NCBI GenBank assembly: GCA_023387555.1
Contig: JAEWHY010000518.1
Span: 1-11,305 of the forward strand
Direction: 5' to 3'
Source: Pseudomonadota bacterium
GTDB lineage: Bacteria > Pseudomonadota > Alphaproteobacteria > Rhizobiales > Xanthobacteraceae
DNA: 11,305 nt
Both the position numbers and the translations under genes were made by a program. Under the pieces are notes generated by a model. It worked only from the letters and a program-made list of their open reading frames with translations, made no database searches and had not been told where the DNA came from. Positions 7,027 to 11,305 of this stretch are shown piece by piece (within the stretch, counting starts at the first letter, position 1; each line of letters begins with the position of its first letter).

Positions 7027-7048
7027 CCAAGGCGATTTGAAGCCTTGG
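7027..7048 (-). repeat. Perfect inverted repeat next to the monooxygenase ribosome site
   Basis: CCAAGGC and GCCTTGG form a 7-bp perfect stem with an 8-base loop, ending 9 bases before the monooxygenase start codon. In the mRNA the downstream arm runs directly into the GGGGG ribosome site and overlaps two of its Gs, so the hairpin could limit translation. It could equally be a protein-binding site. No T-run follows, so it is not a terminator. Confidence 0.45.
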
Positions 7049-7061
7049 ATAGGATTGCATT

Positions 7062-7090
7062 GTTATTGAACGCAATCAACGTGTGTTCAA
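7062..7090 (-). promoter_or_regulatory. Candidate promoter of the monooxygenase gene
   Basis: On the minus strand TTGAAC (7085-7090) and AATAAC (7062-7067) are spaced by 17 bases, each matching 4 of 6 consensus bases of a sigma-70 -35 and -10. The inverted repeat at 7066-7090 covers both elements. Boxes this weak are common by chance; the placement is the main support. Confidence 0.35.
7066..7090. promoter_or_regulatory. Candidate XRE-cupin operator A (in front of the monooxygenase gene)
   Basis: TTGAAC-N13-GTTCAA is an inverted repeat whose core TGAAC-N13-GTTCA recurs with exactly the same spacing at 7841-7863, the only other intergenic region of this cluster. A third half-site, TGAAC at 7096-7100, follows after six A residues and touches the regulator's stop codon. 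A second repeat, GATTGC-N13-GCAATC (7053-7077), overlaps the site. The adjacent XRE protein is the natural candidate to bind here (inference). Confidence 0.6.
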
Positions 7091-7100
7091 AAAAATGAAC

Positions 7101-7751
7101 CTATCGCTGGGCGCGCTCGGCGGATGGGGAGAGTACGATCCAGATCAGCCGCGTCTCGTTGCTGCTGGGGTTTGCAAAGCGATGGGAGAGCGTGCTCGGA
7201 AAGCGGAAGCTGTCGCCTGGCTCGAGCGTATACTCGTCATTTTCGAGATGGATCGAAAGTATGCCCGTCAGAACCAGGCCGGCCTTTTCGCCTGCATGAC
7301 TGTAGGCTTCCGGGCCGGATGACGAGCCGGGCTCCAGTACGATCTCGTAAATTTCGATCGCGCCGGGGTCAGGCGGGCTCACGACCTCCTGGACGATGCC
7401 GACATGCGGGACATTAAGCCGCCGGCGCTGGTCGCTCCTGACGATGTAGCGGCGTTCTGCAACGGCCTGGGGACTGTCCGGGAAGAACCAGGAAATGGGC
7501 ACATCCAGCGTGTTTGCCAGAAGCCGCAGGGTGCGAAGAGAAGGGGCGGAAAGGCCACGCTCAATCTGGCTGACCATCCCCACGGAAAGCCCCGCCTTCT
7601 GTGCCAGCTCGCGGATTGAAAGCGAGCGTTGCCGACGGCTCTGCCGCAGCCTCTGACCAAGCCATCGATTTTCAGCCGCTTCGTCCAGGATATTCGCCCT
7701 GTCGGGAGGGGCGGCATTCGTTGTGCTTGGCTCGTTGCCATCCATGCTCAT
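7101..7751 (-). CDS. XRE-family transcriptional regulator with C-terminal cupin domain
   Basis: 216 residues. A helix-turn-helix of the XRE/HipB type lies at about residues 31-86 (LGQRLRQSRR, LSIRELAQKAGLSVGMVSQIERG, PSLRTLRLLANTLDV). A cupin barrel lies at about 130-210, with SHAGEKAGLVLTG and GDSFRFPSTLSHRFAN supplying the histidine and glutamate positions that usually bind a metal or ligand. Regulators of this type, PuuR for example, commonly control small catabolic operons and sense a pathway compound with the cupin. ATG 7751 follows AAGG at a good distance; ATG 7745 is a weaker alternative. The gene lies between, and shares strand with, the monooxygenase gene and is divergent from hyuA. 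TGAAC-N13-GTTCA sites flank it on both sides, pointing to control of both targets and of itself. Confidence 0.93.
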   Translation of the reverse strand: MSMDGNEPSTTNAAPPDRANILDEAAENRWLGQRLRQSRRQRSLSIRELAQKAGLSVGMVSQIERGLSAPSLRTLRLLANTLDVPISWFFPDSPQAVAERRYIVRSDQRRRLNVPHVGIVQEVVSPPDPGAIEIYEIVLEPGSSSGPEAYSHAGEKAGLVLTGILSIHLENDEYTLEPGDSFRFPSTLSHRFANPSSNETRLIWIVLSPSAERAQR

Positions 7752-7819
7752 GATGCCTTGGTGACCAAAGATCGGATCGTTGTGCGAGGGGCACGCCCGG
7801 ATAGCATGTATGTAGAGGC

Positions 7820-7848
7820 TTGACTAAGATCAAATTGCAATGAACACT
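7820..7848 (+). promoter_or_regulatory. Candidate promoter of hyuA
   Basis: TTGACT (7820-7825) matches 5 of 6 bases of a sigma-70 -35. A weak -10, AACACT (7843-7848), follows after 17 bases and lies inside the left part of the inverted repeat at 7839-7865. A repressor bound there would overlap the -10 and the transcription start. Confidence 0.35.
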
Positions 7849-7865
7849 CGGCCCGAAAGTTCATT
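7839..7865. promoter_or_regulatory. Candidate XRE-cupin operator B (between xre and hyuA)
   Basis: AATGAAC-N13-GTTCATT is a perfect 7-bp inverted repeat in the 170-base divergent region between the XRE gene and hyuA. Its core TGAAC-N13-GTTCA is the same as in operator A, while the 13-base spacer and the outer flanks differ. Conservation of arms and spacing with a different spacer is what a dimer-binding site should look like. Confidence 0.65.
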
Positions 7866-7921
7866 TGAGTTGTTTGTTGCCGGGGCGGCTCTCCGTCCCC
7901 TTGGCGGAGCGAGACCTCTGC

Positions 7922-9985
7922 ATGGCGCGAATCTGCGAGTCGGGATGGGAGATCGGTGTCGACATTGGCGGCACTTTCACCGACGTGGTCTGTCGGCGTC
8001 CGGGTGGTCCGCTGCATGTCATGAAGGTGCCGACCTCGCGTGCCGATCCCAGCATTTCGGTACTCGCGTCGCTGGAGGCTCTCCAGAAGAGCCATGCCGT
8101 CTCGCCGAATGAGCTCTCGCGCTTCGCCCACGGTACGACGGTTGCCACCAATGCCGTCCTCGAGCGCAAAGGCGCGAAGATCGGGCTGATCACCACGCAA
8201 GGGTTTCGCGATGTGATCGAAATCGGGCGCCAATCGCGGCGCCAGATGTACGACGTGGTGCTGCGGCCGCAAACGCCGGTGTTTCTTGCGCCGGGACGCG
8301 TGCGCAAAGAGGTGTCCGAGCGGATAGCCGCGACTGGCGAGATCGTAACGCCGCTGGACGAGGCCGGCTTGCGCCAGGTCGCCGACGAACTCGTCGCTGA
8401 AGGCGTTGCGGCAATCGCCATCGTTTTCCTGTTTTCGTTCGCGAACCCGGCTCACGAGCAGCGCGCGAAGGAGATGATCCAGCAGGCCTACCCGGACCTG
8501 ATGGTCTCGGCTTCGCACGAGGTCGATCCCGCTTTCCGCGAATATGAGCGCACCGTCGCCACTGCATTCGTCGCCTATCTGAAGCCTGCAGTCGACCGCT
8601 ATCTTGCGCGTCTGGAGGAGGGGCTCGCGCGCAGCGGCGCGCCGGTGCCGCTCCAGGTGATGCAATCGCGCGGTGGTCTGACCAGCGCGACGGTTGCCCG
8701 CGGCCGTCCGGTCCGCCTTTTCCTTTCCGGTCCTGCAGCCGGCGTGGTTGGCGCGCGCATCGTCGGAAGCTCGGCCGGCGACAGCGATCTCATCACCATC
8801 GATGTCGGCGGTACGTCTGCCGATATTGCGCTGATCAGCCGAAGCAAGCCGTTGATCCGTTCCGAGGGAGACGTTGGCGGCTACCTGGTGCGTACGCCCA
8901 TGGTCGACGTCAACACCATCGGGTCTGGCGGCGGCAGCATTGCGCGCATCGACGCCGGCGGTGGTCTGAAGGTCGGTCCGCAATCTGCCGGCTCCGAGCC
9001 TGGCCCGGCTTGCTATGGTCGCGGCGGTACGCAGGCCACGGTGTGTGACGCCTCCGTCGTCCTAGGCTATCTCGATCCCGACTATTTTGCCGGCGGCAGC
9101 TTTAAGCTGAATGCGGAACTCGCCTTCAGTGTGATCAAACAGGCCGTGGCGAGGCCGCTTGGCCTTTCGGTTCATGCGGCCGCGCTCGGCATCCATCGGG
9201 TGCTCAACGCGCAGATGGCGGAGGGCATCCGCCAGGTTTCCGTCCGCCAGGGGATTGATCCGCGAACCTATTCACTGGTCCCGCTCGGTGGGGCGGGCGG
9301 GCTTCATGCAACCGCGCTTGCGAGCGAACTCGGCATGACGCGTGTTCTCGTGCCGCGGCTGCCCGGCGTTCTGGCCGCCGCCGGATTGCTGGCAGCCCCG
9401 GTCGAGCATGAAGTATCAGCCGCCTTCGCGTCTCCGGTCGCCACGCTTGACCTCGACGCATTCCGCCGCGTGTTCCGCGAACTCGACGCACGTGCTGCTG
9501 CATTGATGCAGAGCGAGCATGTCGCGGCAGATAGCGTTACGGTTACGTATTTCGCCGATGTCTGCTTCATCGGACAGTCTTATACGCTCGAAATCCCCGT
9601 TGACCCCGCCAGCGCCGATGTGGCCGGACGCCTTTACGAGGATTTCCTGGTCGCGCACGACCGTGTCTATGGTCATGCATTTCGCGCCCCGGCGAAGATT
9701 ACGGCGCTGCGCGCCGTACATCAGGCGGGCGGTAGCGAGGACATCGAGGAAATGCGGCTTGCGCCATCCGGAGCGGTGGATCTGCCGCCTCGGCAAATCC
9801 ATGTCGCCGGCTTTCAGGAGCCGGTGCAGGCGCGCGTCCTCGCACGCAACGCCATGGCTCCCGGGTTTGAATTTTCGGGTCCGGCCCTCGTGCAGCAGTC
9901 CGACACCACCACACTGGTCGAGCCCGGTTGGTCAGGACGTGTCGATGCGGCCGGCAACCTTGTCCTCGAACGCAAGGGAGCGTGA
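7922..9985 (+). CDS. hyuA: Hydantoinase A / 5-oxoprolinase N-terminal-type ATP-dependent subunit
   Basis: 687 residues, typical for HyuA. The actin-like ATPase fold is shown by DIGGTFTDVV (about 14-23), HGTTVATNAVLERKGAKIGLI, a central PAFREYERT, MQSRGG, SGPAAGVVGA, IDVGGTSADIA (about 293-303) and NTIGSGGGSIA followed by the PGPACYGRGG segment. HyuA works with HyuB to hydrolyse cyclic amides (hydantoins, oxoproline, methylhydantoin) at the cost of ATP; relatives serve as acetone- or acetophenone-type carboxylases. The open frame reaches back to a TTG at 7865, but ATG 7922 with GGAG 12 bases upstream suits the family's usual N-terminus better. It is divergent from the XRE gene, behind the shared operator, and is two bases ahead of hyuB. 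The substrate cannot be told from sequence alone. Confidence 0.94.
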   Translation: MARICESGWEIGVDIGGTFTDVVCRRPGGPLHVMKVPTSRADPSISVLASLEALQKSHAVSPNELSRFAHGTTVATNAVLERKGAKIGLITTQGFRDVIEIGRQSRRQMYDVVLRPQTPVFLAPGRVRKEVSERIAATGEIVTPLDEAGLRQVADELVAEGVAAIAIVFLFSFANPAHEQRAKEMIQQAYPDLMVSASHEVDPAFREYERTVATAFVAYLKPAVDRYLARLEEGLARSGAPVPLQVMQSRGGLTSATVARGRPVRLFLSGPAAGVVGARIVGSSAGDSDLITIDVGGTSADIALISRSKPLIRSEGDVGGYLVRTPMVDVNTIGSGGGSIARIDAGGGLKVGPQSAGSEPGPACYGRGGTQATVCDASVVLGYLDPDYFAGGSFKLNAELAFSVIKQAVARPLGLSVHAAALGIHRVLNAQMAEGIRQVSVRQGIDPRTYSLVPLGGAGGLHATALASELGMTRVLVPRLPGVLAAAGLLAAPVEHEVSAAFASPVATLDLDAFRRVFRELDARAAALMQSEHVAADSVTVTYFADVCFIGQSYTLEIPVDPASADVAGRLYEDFLVAHDRVYGHAFRAPAKITALRAVHQAGGSEDIEEMRLAPSGAVDLPPRQIHVAGFQEPVQARVLARNAMAPGFEFSGPALVQQSDTTTLVEPGWSGRVDAAGNLVLERKGA

Positions 9986-9987
9986 TC

Positions 9988-11305
9988 ATGTCCAGCTCCG
10001 CAGCGGCGCATACGATTGATCCGATCACACTTGAGGTGGTCCGCAATAAGCTCGAGGGAATCGCAGAGGAAATGCAGCAGACCTTGCTGCGTTCGTCGTT
10101 TTCGCCGATCGTGAAGGAAGGCCTCGATGCCTCGGCGAGCCTGTTCACCCTGACTGGCGAAACGCTCGCCCAGGCCTGTGCCATCCCGGTCCATCTCGGC
10201 ACGCTCATCCCGGTCGTCGCCACCGTGCTGAAAACATTTCCGGTCGAGCGCATGCGCCCGGGCGATGCCTATGTGATGAACGATCCTTATCTTGGCGGCA
10301 CGCATCTTCCAGATATCGCGGTGATCCGTCCGATCTTTGCCGGAGACCGGCCGGTGGCGCTCTCCGCGACGATGACGCATCACCAGGATGTCGGTGGCAT
10401 GGCCCCGGGGTCTGTGCCGACCGACGCGATCGAGATTTTTCAGGAAGGGCTGCGCATTCCGCCGCTCCTTCTGTGCGCGGATGGCGTGCTGAACGAAACC
10501 CTGGTCGCGATGATCCGGCAGAACGTCCGGATCCCCGATACTGTCATGGGTGATCTCAACGCGCAGATCGCCGCCTGCAATGTCGGCGTTCGGCGTGTGT
10601 CCGAGCTCGCCTCGTCGCTTGGCCATAACGCGCTGCCGGTGATCTTCGAGGCGCTACTCACGCGCTCGGAGACGATGACGCGGGAGGCGCTGCGGAGGTT
10701 GCCGGAAGGCACCTACCGCTACGTCGATTTCAACGACAATGACGGCATCGAACTCGACAAGCGCATCCGTTTCGAGGTGGCGGTCACCATTCGCGATGGT
10801 TCGTTCCATTGCGACTTCACCGGCAGCTCGGACCAGGTGCGAGGCCCGTTCAATTGCGTGCCGTCCGGGTCTTTGGCGGCGGCGTGCTTTGCGATCCGCG
10901 CCATCACCGATCCCGCAATACCGACCAACGCCGGGTGTTTCCGCCCGATCACGCTGAACCTGCCGAAAGGGTCCATCGTCAATCCGGTCGCGCCTGCGGC
11001 GGTGAATGCGCGAACCGCGACCATCAAGCGGATCACCGGTACCATTCTCGGTGCGCTCCGGCCTGTCATCCCGGATCGTGTGTCCGCCGACGCGAGCGGA
11101 GAAATGGCCGCGATCATGTTCGGCGGCAAGCGTGCCGACGGCACCACCTTTGTCACCGGCGAGATGATTGCAGGCGGAAGCGGCGCCGGAATGGACGATG
11201 ACGGCGTCGATGTGATCGAGACCGACGTCACCAATTGCATGAATCTGTCGGCTGAAGCGATGGAGATGGAGGCTCCGATCCGGGTTCATCGCATCGCGCT
11301 GAAAC
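9988..11305 (+). CDS. hyuB: Hydantoinase B / 5-oxoprolinase C-terminal-type subunit (runs off right edge)
   Basis: 439 codons are visible and the frame is open to the window's end; family members are usually above 500 residues, so perhaps a quarter is missing. Hallmarks are DPITLEVVRNKLEGIAEEM (about 11-29), MRPGDAYVMNDPYLGGTHLPD (starting near 89), MTHHQDVGGMAPGS, FTGSSDQVRGPFNCVPSG and VNARTATIKRI. HyuB is the metal-dependent partner that acts with HyuA on the activated ring. The start ATG is two bases after the hyuA stop, with AAGGGAG (9974-9980) seven bases upstream, so the two are coupled in one transcript. The same family left a short remnant at the cluster boundary (5662-5748). What follows hyuB, such as an amidase, transporter or decarboxylase, would help to identify the pathway but lies outside the window. 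Confidence 0.94.
   Translation, partial: MSSSAAAHTIDPITLEVVRNKLEGIAEEMQQTLLRSSFSPIVKEGLDASASLFTLTGETLAQACAIPVHLGTLIPVVATVLKTFPVERMRPGDAYVMNDPYLGGTHLPDIAVIRPIFAGDRPVALSATMTHHQDVGGMAPGSVPTDAIEIFQEGLRIPPLLLCADGVLNETLVAMIRQNVRIPDTVMGDLNAQIAACNVGVRRVSELASSLGHNALPVIFEALLTRSETMTREALRRLPEGTYRYVDFNDNDGIELDKRIRFEVAVTIRDGSFHCDFTGSSDQVRGPFNCVPSGSLAAACFAIRAITDPAIPTNAGCFRPITLNLPKGSIVNPVAPAAVNARTATIKRITGTILGALRPVIPDRVSADASGEMAAIMFGGKRADGTTFVTGEMIAGGSGAGMDDDGVDVIETDVTNCMNLSAEAMEMEAPIRVHRIALK

Noticed and set aside
7085..7100. GTTCA-A6-TGAAC as a terminator of the XRE gene
   Set aside because: The stem is only five base pairs and AT-rich, and it sits upstream of any T-run outside the loop. It is better read as part of the regulator's binding region.
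7748..8983. Open frame of 411 codons on the minus strand over hyuA
   Set aside because: It is antisense to conserved HyuA motifs and runs through the divergent promoter region; no domain is recognisable.

Overview
The window is GC-rich coding DNA with short gaps, strong alpha-proteobacterial character (Bradyrhizobiaceae-like by composition and gene content; this is an impression, not a search result). It holds two catabolic gene clusters that meet tail-to-tail near 5.66-5.81 kb. I see no rRNA, tRNA, CRISPR array or insertion sequence, and no gene-free stretch above about 210 bases.

Cluster A (1-5663) is divergent around a 207-base control region (1806-2012). Leftward run a GntR/HutC-type regulator, a MaoC-fold hydratase and an acyl-CoA dehydrogenase that continues past the left edge. 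Rightward run a class III (CaiB/BaiF) CoA-transferase, a CitE/malyl-CoA-lyase-type C-C lyase and an MmgE/PrpD-family protein. Together these are the steps needed to activate a small, probably branched, dicarboxylic acid to its CoA thioester, oxidise and/or hydrate it, and cleave the hydroxyacyl-CoA. The gene set recalls known itaconate/mesaconate/methylsuccinate CoA pathways, but the substrate is not readable from the sequence. Two copies of ATTGT-N4-ACAAT, one in front of each divergent unit and about 115 bp apart centre to centre, are likely operators of the GntR protein.

Cluster B (5806-11305) has an XRE-cupin regulator followed on the same strand by an FAD-dependent aromatic-type monooxygenase. 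Divergent from these are hyuA and hyuB (hydantoinase/oxoprolinase family; hyuB runs off the right edge). The sequence TGAAC-N13-GTTCA occurs in both intergenic regions of this cluster, over the predicted promoters of the monooxygenase and of hyuA. This ties regulator, monooxygenase and HyuAB into one probable regulon and suggests a pathway that hydroxylates a ring and then opens a cyclic amide or carboxylates a product.

In the 142 bases between the two clusters there is a short leftward remnant resembling the N-terminal part of a HyuB protein. It suggests that a second hyu locus once stood here and was lost in a rearrangement.
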